NCBI RefSeq assembly: GCF_902148855.1
Contig: NC_043978.1
Coordinates: forward strand, 48,223,408-48,287,407
Origin: Sphaeramia orbicularis
Lineage: Eukaryota; Chordata; Actinopteri; Kurtiformes; Apogonidae
Direction of reading: 5' to 3'
Length of the DNA: 64,000 nucleotides
The position numbers were made by a program, and so were the translations under genes. A model generated the notes under the pieces. It was not told the DNA's origin and ran no database searches. It saw only the letters and a list, made by a program, of their open reading frames with translations. Positions 22,309 to 32,737 of the stretch are shown one piece after another. The stretch's first letter is position 1, and every line of letters starts with the position of its first letter.

Positions 22309-22592
22309 CTGGAGGGACAGCTTTACAAATGCTGCAGGTCCAATTTTACATATCTTTTTGTGCATAATGTAAGATATTTATACGTACGTTGTTGTTTTCA
22401 AATGAAAGAGGGGACCTTTGTTGCCTTTCATGTGAAAAATACTGAGTGAAAATAAAACACTTCTCATTAGTTAGTGCATCCAATTTAACCACAATCTTGC
22501 AGAATTTTAAGTAAAAAAAACCTGGTAACATAACAGATGGTCAGTGGAAGAAAGCCTTGTTTTGCCTTCCAGGTTCTAGGCATTACAATGAA

Positions 22593-23229
22593 AGTCGCTT
22601 TTCCATTGGACATATGCACAAAACTTTACCGATATTTACCAAATGTTGAAAACACATAACTGCGTAATTGCAGTTTTTCCATTAAATCACAAATACAATG
22701 ATTTGTTTAATTATTATTCCGAGATGTCACCAGAAGTCATTCCATAAACATGGCGACGAACATAAATGTCACCTTAATTTACAGATATATATTTCTCTCA
22801 TAGTACCTTCTAGGTCCTGGAAAATGTTTGCATTTCTCTGTTGGTTTGAATCTAGAATGCTCATTACCCTTCTATCCCGTACTAAATTAAAAACTGGTTC
22901 AGTTTCATGATCTGTCCACACATATCCCGCCATGTTTGATTTGAAAATCTTCTTTTTGCTTGTTGTAATATCCATCAACATCTGTTTTTTTTTTTTTTGT
23001 TTTTTTGTTTTTTTTTGTTCACGTGACTCTAGTTGCGCAAAAAGGTCTTTCCATTTCCATTGCAGTTTTGTGTGATATACTCATGTCGCTACACCCAAAA
23101 AAACACCTCCTGCTAGCACAAAAACTTCTTCAAAAAACGAGTTTTGGCAAAATTGTTGTTTTTTCCATTAGTCAAATTTTATGCGCAAGTTACATTTGCA
23201 TAATGTTGAGGGTAAATTGAAAAGGGACT
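22593..23229 (-). mobile_element. PIF/Harbinger-like derivative, copy B
   Basis: Same family as 21051-21588 but opposite in coding orientation. The left end is AGTCGCTTTTCCATTGGAC; the right end, read on the minus strand, starts AGTCCCTTTTCAATTTACC. It interrupts the duplicated segment, whose two halves continue in order on both sides when compared with 40823-40960. It carries a SANT-like exon. Confidence 0.7.
22807..22933 (-). pseudogene. Myb/SANT-like exon in Harbinger copy B
   Basis: The minus-strand ATG at 22933 opens MAGYVWTDHETEPVFNLVRD, followed by RRVMSILDSNQQRNANIFQD and LEG, then a donor-like GAAG|GTACTATGAG. The pattern W-T-x-x-E-T with downstream LVRD and QQRNANIF is that of the SANT/trihelix-like domain in Harbinger-associated proteins. 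The frame also stays open upstream to 22981. Only the DNA-binding exon remains; no DDE nuclease is seen. Confidence 0.6.
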
Positions 23230-23615
23230 TGTGACATCACATGGAAATTATGAATAAATGTTTTCCACAAATATGCCTGACGCCTTTTGGATGGAGGGTG
23301 TCACCAATTAAAAACATTTTGTGACACAATATCCAGTAATAACTACTGACATGACCTGGTTCGAAAGGCCACAACAAAAAGGGGAGACAACACCATGTTA
23401 AACTTTACAAATCATCTTTATTGAAAATACTTAATCAAATTGAATAATCAAACAAATCTTAAATAACTCAATTGAACCAAATTAAAGATCTAATTATATG
23501 AGGTGTGGAAGTCAGTGGTGTAGGATATGCATGAGTGAAAATAGTGTGTGTGAAAGTGTTGTAAGTTGCAACCTAACCAAACATAACCCAACAAAAGCTG
23601 TGGATACCTGGGAGG

Positions 23616-24710
23616 CAGGGCTGCACGATTAATCGATTTTAAATCGAAATCAGTTTTTAATTAGGACGATTTTTAAAAAAGGGAAATCGTAAAATCGATT
23701 TCATCTCTCTCGTGCCTCCGGGCTGTGCACTTACGGGCTACCGTAGGCTCCTCCTCCTATCAGTAACAGCGGTCTGTCACAGAAGTCCGTGTAATGACCG
23801 GACTTTAAATGTGTTCATGAGCCCGCAGTACTTATAGCAATGTAAGCCGTGGCTTCACACACGGATCCCGCAACTAAAATATAACTGCATGCGGATCACT
23901 CATCTTACATTGTCCTGGATCCGTACCATACTGTCTTCTTCTGAATCGGATCCAGGTCTCGGGGTCAGCAGCCTCAGCAGAGGAGCCCACACAGCCCTCT
24001 GCCCACACACATCCACCAGCTCCACACATAGAATCCCTCCAGTGTGTCCTGGGTCGGTCTGTTCCATGCACAGATCCCCCAGTTTAAATAGAACCGCATG
24101 TGGATCACTCATATTAACCTGGTCCACGAACACATGACTGATGCCTGTCACTGACTTACACTGGTATCACTTCTGTGGACCCAGATCCCCCCCCCCCCCC
24201 CAAAAAAAAATTTTTTTTTAAAAAATAATTAATTTAGTCCTCTTACTTGCTACATTTTTCATTCACAAATGTAAGTTCTGTAACACAAAACCAAATATTA
24301 TTTATTTTTTGAAAGATGTTGAACTTAATTTAAAGCTGTTAGATAAATCTGGAAACTTAAAGGCTGTAAAAAACATTAGTATTTGCTCTGATTTGGACAT
24401 TGTATTATAGTGTATTCCCCCTGGCAAACTTATGTTATTTTCTTGTTGTATACATTGTTTGTATACTCTAATTCATTCAATAAAGATTTAATTAAGAAAA
24501 ACTAAACTTCTGTGGGTTCCTCACGTGATCCCATCACAGATTTGAGGTCAGAGCAGTGTCTTGCATTGTGGGCTGCTCATGAAAACGACATGCTGACTTC
24601 CGTTGTCTTTTGCAGTTTTACCCAAAAATCAAAAGCAAAATCGAAAATCAAGTTTTTAGAGGAAAAAATCTGGATTTTTTTTTTTTTTTGGCCAAAATCG
24701 TGCAGCCCTA
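23616..24710. mobile_element. hAT element (CAGGGCTGCACG family), nested in solo LTR
   Basis: The termini CAGGGCTGCACGATTAATCG and AAAATCGTGCAGCCCTA are inverted. A perfect 8-bp duplication CTGGGAGG flanks it (23608-23615, 24711-24718), the hAT signature. The edges are the usual ATCGATTTT-type subterminal sequence. The middle (about 23870-24160) is richer in G+C and carries an open frame unlike the flanks. A C-run at 24188-24200 may be an assembly weak point. Confidence 0.8.
23900..24151 (-). other. Open frame of unknown origin inside the hAT element
   Basis: An 83-codon minus-strand frame includes VNMSDPHAVLFKLGDLCMEQ, and a second copy of the MSDPHAV motif follows downstream in another frame (near 23885). 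At DNA level GGATCACTCAT occurs at both ends. The composition differs from the rest of the element. It could be a captured and partly duplicated host exon, or simply element-specific sequence. I do not recognise the protein. Confidence 0.3.
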
Positions 24711-25258
24711 CTGGGAGGAGGTCAGGTCAGGGAGAGAGTCAGAGAGAGAACAAGTGTGACTGGAGGAGCTTAAATAATCGCTGCACACCGGGCCCAGGTG
24801 TGCAGCATCACCAACGAGCTGCAACTCACAGTCACCAGCTGGAGACACCTCCAAGCTGACGTCACAACCCGACAGTAATCACACTACTATAATAATATTA
24901 CTGTAGAGAGGCAAGGTTCTGCTTCTTCTGTTGTGCCCCTGAGGATCCTGATTTGCAACAAATTCAAATTGTGGACAAAGACAAAAAATAAATTAATATT
25001 TGGCTCCATTTGAATGGTTTCACTTTTAACACAGATGTTTGTCAGTTTAAAATCTAAGTTTATATTTGAAGAAAGACTGTTGTGGTAAAGATAAAGATAT
25101 GGGATACAGGATACACCAATACCAAAGCCCCTACCTCACCTCGTTCTTTCAGAGTGAATTGCGTAATGTAAGATATTTATATGTACATTGTTGTTTTCAA
25201 ATGAAAGACAGGACGTTTGTTGCCTTTCATGTGAAAAACACTGAGCGAAAATAAAACA

Positions 25259-26009
25259 TTGTAGTACTGTAAGAAATAATGATCGATGGGATGTTCTGAT
25301 GATTTGGACAATAATGAATGAATACTACTTATATTAAAAACCTATTGTTCACAAACTAAAGTCGGATTTCAAACCTAATGCTGTCTTTCACAAAAAAAAC
25401 AAAACAAAAAAAAACACTATCTGTTCTCGCTTACAGTGAAAGTAACTTGTAGTAAACACCTCACAGCTAGAGGCATTAGCGGAGGCTGTCAGACAGCAAC
25501 CTCAGGCCCCAAGACACCACATCCTCCAGCTCCACCATCAGTCATCAGGCTGATGTTTTCGCCTGCACATTCCTCAGTATCCCCCTGTGAGCAAAGAACT
25601 CCCCCCTATCATTGTCATCCTGGCTGCTCATTGCATCTTTGGATTGGAATGTTTTTTGGTAGGTTAAGTAGAGTCCACAATCTACAAGCTGTCTGAAAAA
25701 ACACGTTTTCTCAGCTTTTGTAAAGGTTTCTGTGTCTAAGATCTGACTGCAGAAAAGGATTCTGGTGTTTACAGTATATTTTCAGTTGTGTATAATCCTA
25801 CTATAATGGACGTTCTGTGTCCCGCGTTTGTCCAGCATTTGTCCAATCAATGTCCCAATGTTGCAGCACAGGACAGCGTTTGTACGGGTTTTCCTTTGTC
25901 TTCACAGGCCCAATCACCGCCAACTGGATTGAAACATTACCTGACTACCTACTAGGCACACTTTAATGTCCATATTCAAATGTTGTGAGGTATGCTGGGC
26001 GATTTTAAC
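25259..26009. other. Single-copy interval
   Basis: 25436-25700 is less AT-rich but I cannot support an exon there. Nothing else is recognised. Confidence 0.3.
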
Positions 26010-26465
26010 AGGGTCCCAGCTCACCACTGGCCGGGCCCCAGCTAACCTCGGACTGGCTCCCAGCTCACCTTGGACCGGCTGCTGGGCGACTTTAACAGGG
26101 TCCCAGCTCACCTCGGACCGGCTTCCAGCTAACCTCGGACCAGCTCCCAGCTCCCAGCTCCCAGCTCACCTCAGACCGGCTGCTGGGCGATTTTAACGGG
26201 GTTCCAGCTAACCTCGAAACAGCTCCCAGCTCACCTCGGGCCAGCTGCTGGCCAGTTTTAACAGGGTCCCAGCTCACCCCAGACCAGCTCCCAGCTCACC
26301 ATAGACCGGCTCCCAGCTCACCTCAGATCGGCTCCCAGCTCACCTCGGACCGGCCCCCGGCTCACCATAGACCGGCTCCCAGCTCACCTCGGATCGGCTC
26401 CCAGCTCACCCCAGACCAGCTCCCAGCTCACCTCGGACCGGCTCCCAGCTCACCTCGGACTGGAA
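26010..26465. repeat. Minisatellite, 22-bp unit
   Basis: About 20 imperfect copies of CTCCCAGCTCACCTCGGACC followed by GG. The first half has longer variant units containing GCTGGGCGATTTTAACAGGG; the second half is more uniform, suggesting recent spread from the right side. Confidence 0.9.
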
Positions 26466-27311
26466 GGCTGCAGTTCACTATCGCTGTATGAATTTAATCA
26501 TGCTTGACAGGCCATACAAATACATGCTCTTCCTTTCATTCCTCACGTTGGCTCAAATTATTACCTGCACAATGCATAATTAAATGGAAGTTTACAAATG
26601 TATAGTGGTGGCAGACAAGTTCTACTTATCATGCTATCGTACAATAGCACCATGGGTACAATACCGCAAGTCAGCAGAAAATGTGTTTTTGTTACCTTAC
26701 AATGAGCTGTTTATACCTACAGAAGGAAAGCATCACTTTTTCATTAACTTTCTTGTCTTATGCATTTATTTTTATGCTGCGTTCCAGGCCACCCGTAACT
26801 CGTGTTTTTCCAACCTTCTACTGGTGAAAATGTACTGGAATGACAGTCAAACCCATGACTTCCCACCTGTGAACTTGTACTAGATCGATGTACTAGTTCC
26901 GAGCTCTGACGTCACGTAGCCTGTGAAACAACAATGGTTTCCCCCATGGATGCGGTGTTCATGCATATTGTTTATTAAAACAAGGTATTGCTCTGACGTT
27001 ATTTATCCGCAAATGCATTAGCTAGTTTTCAGTCCATTAAGTGCAAGAATCAATTAATACCAAATACGCATCCAAATATACAAGTAACACAACATAAAAG
27101 GTAGAACAGCGTCTCTTGCCTTATGTGCCATTTTTATTCCTCTGTTTCCCTCAAATAAGCAAAAAACAAGCACTTTTGGTGATAGAAATGATTGTAAATG
27201 AGCATAACATACGGTCCGCCATGCTGGTTTGTTTACATCTAGCTACCACAATTCCTTGTGCTCAAACAGTTTGGCGTGACTTGCCTGTAACGTAACAAAG
27301 TCGTGAGAAAA
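26466..27311. other. Interval with diffuse repeat remnants
   Basis: CTACAGAAGGAAAGCATCAC near 26717 recurs as CTACAGAAGGAGAGCATCAC near 49677, so both are pieces of a dispersed repeat. The block starting GCTGCGTTCCAGGCC near 26777 looks like a further MITE with unclear ends. No gene. Confidence 0.35.
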
Positions 27312-27780
27312 CCGTCTCTGTATTTAACCTTTATTAAGTGATTTATCATAATTTATTATAACATAATTCTCTGTATTTTGCATTTTTAAGTGTATATCAG
27401 CTATTTTCCCATATTTATTTTAATAATCAAGCTCAGAGTAAATTCAAAGGTTATTATATCAAAACTGAAGAAAAAGTGTCTTTTTCAGTCAAATCTATCA
27501 TTAACTGAACATAAACCCAGTGTTTCCATCAGTTGTCATTGATCCAACTCCATGGGTTTTACTGGTGAATCAATGTTGTATAAGATGACGGTGTTTCCAT
27601 GGTAACTACACAGCCTCTGAACATCCAAATGGGTCATATCTGATGACCATGAAAAGATGACAAACTGTATTTTACACCAATTATTTACATGTATTGATAG
27701 GATTAGGGGATCAATAGGAATTAAATAGTTTAAGCCAGTAGTTGGTTTAGGTCGACAGTGGCTGTTTGGGTCTTTATGGG
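27312..27780 (-). mobile_element. TTAA-B MITE, copy 3, with open reading frame
   Basis: The right end is TGGGTCTTTATGGG with TTAA at 27781-27784. The left terminus is lost. The minus strand carries the family frame (stop at 27536) including FVIFSWSSDMTHLDVQRLCS and ending SPVKPMELDQ, also seen at 39938, 58061 and 61914. Confidence 0.7.
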
Positions 27781-27784
27781 TTAA

Positions 27785-28287
27785 ATTCTGTTCCAAATAG
27801 TATTTAAAAAGTCATAAATTTAACTTGTAGAAACCTGTAGGAATCCTTTAAATGTTAAGTCATTAAAATACATCTATGGTACAAAGTTCTTACAGTATTA
27901 CACCTTTTTACTCTCAAGCTGGTATTTAGGATTTGCTTTAGTACCATCTTGTGATGTCTGATGCGGCGCATTAGCTCCCAGATCGTCAGAAAACCAAAGG
28001 CAAACCTGGAATAACTGGTTGAAGTTCAGTTACAGGTCAGTTAGTACCTTAATTTAAAAGTCTATATGTGTCTTTGTTGTTATCTGCTGTTGGGCAGGTA
28101 GTGGACAGTGGGATTACAGCTAATACATATGTCTGCAGCCCCTGGGAAAATGTTAATGACAGCATCGCTTCTGGACCATACAAACAAAACAATGAGTTGA
28201 AAACCAATGAAGGTGATGAGAGCTGAAGTAAGTAATGATTCCCTATGGACTTTTCACTTCCTTTGATATCCTTACATTTTGTGGAAC
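27785..28287. other. Single-copy interval
   Basis: A short GAAACCTGTAGGAATCCTT piece near 27829 resembles the right end of the element at 50362-50879. No gene. Confidence 0.3.
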
Positions 28288-28295
28288 ATCTATTC

Positions 28296-29043
28296 CAGGG
28301 GTCTCAAACATTTGTCCCGGGGGCCAAATGCAACCCACCAAAGGCTCCAGTCCGGCCCCTGGGATGAATTTGCAAAGTGCCAAAATTCCAGTCAAGGCTG
28401 TGGAACTCATTTTAGTTCCAGTTCCACATACAGACCAATATGATCTACAGTCAAATAATAACAGCATAATAACCTACAAAAAATAATGACTTCACATTTT
28501 CTTCTTGGCTTGATGTGAAAAAAAAATTACATTATGCCTATAAATCACAACTTCAAATTTTTGTCTTTGTTTTGGTGTAAAAAATAACATTAAATTATGA
28601 AAATATTTACATTTACAAACTTCCTGTAACAATAAAATATGAATAACCTGAACAAATATGAACAACCTGAAATGTCTAAAGAAAATTAAGTGCAATTTTA
28701 ACAATTTCCTGCCTGTTATTAAGTGTTCAGTGTCTTTGTAGATCTGATCCATAATGCACATGTAGAAATGATAAGTTGAGGCGGAATATTGTTAAAATTG
28801 TACTTATTTTTCTTTAGAAATTTCAGCTTTTTCAGGTTTCTCAAATGTTTTTTTTTGTTTCGGAATAGTTTATGAAAGCAAGTATGGGTTGTTTTTTTTT
28901 TTTTTTCTGCACTAAAACAAAGACAAAAATCTGGAGTTGTCATTATTTATAGGTTATTATACTATTGTTTTACTGGTCCGGCCCACTTGATATCAAATTG
29001 GGCAGAATGTGGCCCTTGAACTAAAATGAGTTTGACATCCCTG
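28296..29043 (+). mobile_element. hAT MITE (CAGGGGTGTC family), copy 3
   Basis: Termini CAGGGGTCTCAAACATTTG and GAGTTTGACATCCCTG. Perfect 8-bp duplication ATCTATTC at 28288-28295 and 29044-29051. Non-coding. Confidence 0.85.
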
Positions 29044-29077
29044 ATCTATTCTATTCTATTCTATTCTATTCTATTAC
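29044..29077. repeat. (CTATT)n microsatellite grown from a target duplication
   Basis: Six tandem CTATT units begin inside the right-hand ATCTATTC target duplication of the preceding hAT element. Confidence 0.85.
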
Positions 29078-29399
29078 AGTATATATTTAGTCAGTACCTA
29101 TTTTTCCATAAAATGTCATGGCAAATTTAAAGACAAACTTTTGGAAATGTAGATTTTGCAAGTTTTATAAAATGGTTGGGAGTAATTAAAGTCAGCTGCA
29201 TAAAAAATATGGACATAATGGTTACATTACATATGCTCTAGTAAACAGCAGAAGTAGAGCATCCCAGCTCCTCTGTATAAAATGCCTGTGAAATTTTGTC
29301 ATGGACATAAGAATAATTGAATCTCCTCATCAGTCCACACTATTTATTGTAGTATCACTCCTGTTTTAGCAGGCGATGAGTCTATTGTGGGTTATTCTG

Positions 29400-29506
29400 T
29401 TTGGTATCATCCAAAATGTCTTGATCTGCTTAAGTTTTAAAAGCTCCTTTCACTGGAACTAAGGAGCCAAGTCCAACCCCTGAAAAACAACCCCACACCG
29501 TAATCC
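29400..29506 (-). pseudogene. Tc1-like transposase fragment
   Basis: The minus-strand translation contains ITVWGCFSGVGLGSLVPVKG and, after a stop, DQDILDD. These match the Tc1 transposase region between the first and second catalytic aspartates (VWGCFSxxGxGPLVPVKG and YxDILDD). Stops and missing codons show it is dead. No termini were found. Confidence 0.65.
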
Positions 29507-29984
29507 CCCCTCCAACCCAATCCCCACAATCCAGCCAAAAATCAGCCAAAACTGACCCAGAGAGGCCATAATGCCAAATGATTGCTCCTACATTACCCCC
29601 CCTCCAAATGTCTATTGCTATGCTAACTGCTTTACTTGAAAAAAGACATGTATTTTGGGGGAAAAAAGGAAGATTTAAATTTAATGTTTTTATTCATAGC
29701 TCCTGGAAATGTCTGATGGAGCTTGTTAATCTCTTGACAGACTCTCAACAGGCACACAAAGACCAATTAAAAGCAGAATGTAGGCAAAAAACAAAACTGA
29801 AACAAAACATACAACAAGCAGTCTACAAATAAGAAATTACACCACACACTGGCATTATTATACACACAATCATAGGTTTGGTTTGTACAGACAAATTAGT
29901 TTCCAAAATGTGCCCAAGTGAGGAATTGTTGTATTATTGAACATATTATAGAACATATATACAGCCTTCCTTAGTATTTATTGT
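29507..29984. other. Single-copy interval
   Basis: No exon or repeat is recognised. Confidence 0.3.
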
Positions 29985-30489
29985 GCTCCTGGTTGGGTCC
30001 TGGCTTGATCCTGGCTGGGTCCTGGTTTGGTCCTGGTTGGGTCCTAGCTGGGTCTTGGCTGGGTCCTGGCTTGATCCTGGCTGGGTCCTGGTTAGGTCCT
30101 AGCTGGGTCCTGGCTGGATCCTGGCTGGGTCCTAGTTGGGTCCTAGCTGGATCCTGGCTGGGTCCTGGTTGGGTCCTAGCTGGGTCCTGGCTGGGTCCTG
30201 GTTGGGTCCTAGCTGGTTCCTGGCTGAATCCTGGCTGGGTCCTGGTTTGGTCCTGGTTGGGTCCTAGCTGGGTCCTGGTTGGATCCTGGTTGGGTCCTAG
30301 CTGGGTCCTGGTTGGGTCCTGGTTGGGTCCTAGCTGGATCCTGGCTGGGTCTTGGCTGGATCCTGGCTGGGTCCTGGTTGGGTCCTAGCTGGGTCCTGGC
30401 TGGGTCCTGGTTGGGTCCTAGCTGGGTCCTGGCTGGATCCTGGCTGGGTCCTGGTTTGGTCCTAACTGGGTTGGTTAGGTCCTGGCTGG
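29985..30489. repeat. Minisatellite, 11-bp unit
   Basis: About 46 copies of TGGGTCCTGGC/TGGGTCCTAGC with GGATCC and GGTTTGG variants. Because 11 is not a multiple of 3 the phase rotates, and 135 codons on plus and over 100 on minus are open by chance of composition. It abuts the last surviving exon piece of the dismembered transposon gene at 30493. Confidence 0.95.
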
Positions 30490-30492
30490 TGC

Positions 30493-30566
30493 TTCCTCTT
30501 CTCATGGTCCCTGTCCCCTGCCCAGTAAAACCACTTTTTGGTTGCTTGTGCAATCTCACTATTTAT
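30493..30566 (-). pseudogene. DUF4806 gene, exon 3 distal part
   Basis: Encodes NSEIAQATKKWFYWAGDRDH and a few more residues. It continues the frame of 31218-31176 across the inserted hAT element and runs into the 11-bp minisatellite. Confidence 0.5.
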
Positions 30567-31175
30567 TAGGGGTGTGTATTGGCAAGAATCTGGTGATATG
30601 AAACAAATTACAATACTACAATCACAATACGATATATCAAGATATATCATGATACTGTTAAAAAGGCAATTTTTTTTGTTTGTTTCTTTTTTAATGATTT
30701 TTTGCTTGAAGAATTGAATTACACCCAAAATATGCACAAATACTTTTTTCTTTTTCTTTTTATTTGATCACAACAGGATCTGATGCTACATCACAAAATG
30801 TTCCTGTGTTCAAACTTAAATTCCATTTTACAGACATTACAGTTCAAGATCCTGCACAAATGTTCATATTCTATTAGTTTAGAACTAACAGCATAACATT
30901 ATTTTTGTGCAATCCCAACAATAGATCTAACATCAGCCTCTCAGACAGTAAGAAGTGCTTTTAATATGCTTCAAATAACCATTATTTAATAAAACAGTGT
31001 TAACTAATAATAAATAAAATATAAACAATAAAGAAAAAACAAAAATGAACCTTCACCTCATCTGCATTTGAATAAATACCTAAAAATATCAATACAGTGT
31101 GTTTTAATATCGATACAGTATTGTGAAAAGAAATATCGCGATATATTGCAGAACCAATATTTTCTTATATCCTTA
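30567..31175 (-). mobile_element. hAT-like element E, copy 1, inside an exon
   Basis: Starts TTAGGGGTGTGTATTGGCAA and ends ATATTTTCTTATATCCTTA. ACTATT is present on both sides (30558-30563 and 31174-31179). Inner CGATATATC-type blocks match copy 2 at 53597-54146 in the opposite orientation. The coding frame of the host exon resumes on the other side. Superfamily from terminus style only. Confidence 0.65.
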
Positions 31176-31218
31176 CTATTGACGACAGCAGAGCAGGTGG
31201 GATTTCTTCTCACAGTAT
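31176..31218 (-). pseudogene. DUF4806 gene, exon 3 proximal part
   Basis: Acceptor TGTCATTTCTAG, then AT completing the Asp codon started by the previous exon, then TVRRNPTCSAVVN up to the inserted element. Confidence 0.5.
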
Positions 31219-31323
31219 CTAGAAATGACAGCATATACACAAAGACAAAACAAACAGACTCACTAAATCTACTGTAATCTCAGAATGCTTCATTAAAAGC
31301 TTTGATACCGTTATAAAACTTAC

Positions 31324-31390
31324 CCACTACCACAGCTTTTAGTTGTAGCCTTTCAAAGGCCAGCTTTCCATTTAAGCCACACCAGGTAAC
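31324..31390 (-). pseudogene. DUF4806 gene, exon 2
   Basis: VTWCGLNGKLAFERLQLKAV and VV, with a strong donor (G|GTAAGTTTTA). The frame is also open upstream (DDLALK), so the exact acceptor (CACTAAAG) is uncertain. Confidence 0.5.
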
Positions 31391-31549
31391 CTTTAGTGCC
31401 AGATCATCTTTTATGGCTTATTCAAGGATGCCCCAAACTGTTTCCTTTACAGTAGCACCCCCTGCCCGCCCCCCATCCCAGAGGTGACCTGAAAACAGCA
31501 GGAGAATTACCTGCATTGACTTTCAAAGTACCATAACATTACCCTACCC

Positions 31550-31940
31550 CAGGGTTTCTCAACCTTTTTGGAGCAAATTCCCCTTTATGTTGTCATGACC
31601 CTCCTGCGCCGCCCCCCCCCCCCCCAAAAAAAAAAAAGTTTGCAACATTAGTGAATGTTAACGATCCATAACATGTTGTTGAACAGGGGGGAGTGGGTCT
31701 GATCAACCTTATATACAACATTTCGTAGGCCCTCCTCACGACCAGGGGTGGGTGGGGGGCACTAGAGACATTACCACTAAAGGCAGGGGGCACAGTGATT
31801 CACCAGCGGCATAACATGCAGCTTGATATTGATACTTATACAGACTAACGCTCCCATTTCAGTCTCAGTACCCCCTTCTCAGCTTTCTCATTCCAAACAC
31901 CCCCCCACCGGTGTCCCACCGCCCCCGTTGAGAAACACTG
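31550..31940. mobile_element. hAT MITE (CAGGGTTTCTCAAC family)
   Basis: Inverted termini CAGGGTTTCTCAACCTTTTT and CCGTTGAGAAACACTG. The 8 bases outside are CCCTACCC and GCCTACCC (7 of 8 equal). C-runs (31611-31624) may be mis-sized. It lies in the intron between exons 1 and 2 of the dismembered gene. Confidence 0.75.
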
Positions 31941-31971
31941 GCCTACCCTAAAGGAATCAAAGGCAGCTCAC

Positions 31972-32128
31972 CAAATCCGTTTTAAGTCCAGGAATAGACT
32001 GGAGGTCTCCTTCCAGGGCCATCAGCTGCTCGATAGTGTGGAGGAGAAAATAAGAATGGTGCCTTTCCGTGCTAGTTGAAGGGTTTGTTATGCTGTGCAT
32101 GGCTGCATGAAGATCTGGCACCATCCTT
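31972..32128 (-). pseudogene. DUF4806 gene, exon 1 distal part
   Basis: Open frame with RHHSYFLLHTIEQLMALEGD and donor TTG|GTGAGC. Its 5' side abuts the G element terminus. Confidence 0.5.
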
Positions 32129-32737
32129 ATTACCTCCGCCAGGAGCTTTTGTGATCGCTTTGCTTTGTTTGTTTGCGTGTTTGTTTCTTTGCGTGTTTGT
32201 TTGTTTGTTAGCAACTTTATGGGAAAACTATTCCAACCATCTTTACCAAATTGTACCCACAGATAGGCCTAGGCCCTGGGACGGACCCATTACATTTTGG
32301 GCCAAATAGGCCAAAGTTGAAGGTCACAGCAAGGTAACAAAATCTCCAATTTTCCTATCTGTCATCATTGAGCAATTTTCGGAAATTCATAAAAAAATTC
32401 AAAACAACTCCGATTAGCCTCCAATTTGATCGACCTGTAGCTTATAACAATATCTTGTATCTGGCACAAAATTGTCCACATCCACTGTGGAATGTGGACT
32501 CTGTGGACATTTCAATTTAACATTGAAAATCCCATTAACAACACATTTTTCATTATAACTCAACAAATATTGATTGGAATTTAGTGTAATTTGACATACA
32601 CATGACTGGTACCAAGCTTCATTTTTTTTCTGTTGTATGGAACAACCTTGAAACTGTTTATTTAAAAAGAAATAGTCGATCCACACATGCACACCGTTCG
32701 GGTGCTTGGCGGAGGTTTGCGTTCTCTGAACACTTGT
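32129..32737 (+). mobile_element. G element, long variant, inside an exon
   Basis: Starts TTACCTCCGCCAGGAGC with the (GTTT)n segment and ends GGCGGAGGTTTGCGTTCTCT then GAACACTTG, the G-element outer sequences. The middle is about 300 bp longer than in the other copies. It separates two coding pieces of the minus-strand transposon gene. Confidence 0.65.

Larger units (their letters stand above)
23347..24883 (-). mobile_element. Solo LTR of an LTR retrotransposon (fossil), split by a hAT element
   Basis: Read on the minus strand it starts TGTGATTACTGTCGGG and ends GGTCATGTCA (TG...CA), with CTAC repeated on both sides. A TATTTAAG box-like site lies near 24770 and an AATAAA polyadenylation signal near 23425, in the order expected for U3-R-U5. 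Without the nested hAT it is about 430 bp. No internal coding region is present, as expected after LTR-LTR recombination. The family cannot be assigned from the LTR alone; a Ty3/Gypsy-type origin is only a guess. It is younger than the duplication that made the 39917-41305 copy and older than the hAT inside it. Confidence 0.65.
22366..25258 (+). repeat. Duplicated segment, copy 1 (interrupted)
   Basis: Blocks 22465-22592, 23230-23346 and 24889-25150 align with an almost continuous segment at 39917-41305. Copy 1 is interrupted by a Harbinger derivative and by a solo LTR, copy 2 by a TTAA-B MITE. In addition a block of about 90 bp at 22366-22460 (AATGTAAGATATTTATACGT onward) recurs at 25166-25258 and so brackets the segment. 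It is either an old segmental duplication or an unclassified transposon. Confidence 0.7.

Noticed and set aside
23630-23720. AT-rich palindromic ATCGATTTT blocks as a replication origin or binding array
   Set aside because: They are the usual subterminal sequence of this hAT family.
29985-30559. Long overlapping frames (135 and 116 codons) with an 11-residue repeat such as LGPGWVLAGSW
   Set aside because: They are produced by the 11-bp minisatellite read in rotating phase; there is no gene context.
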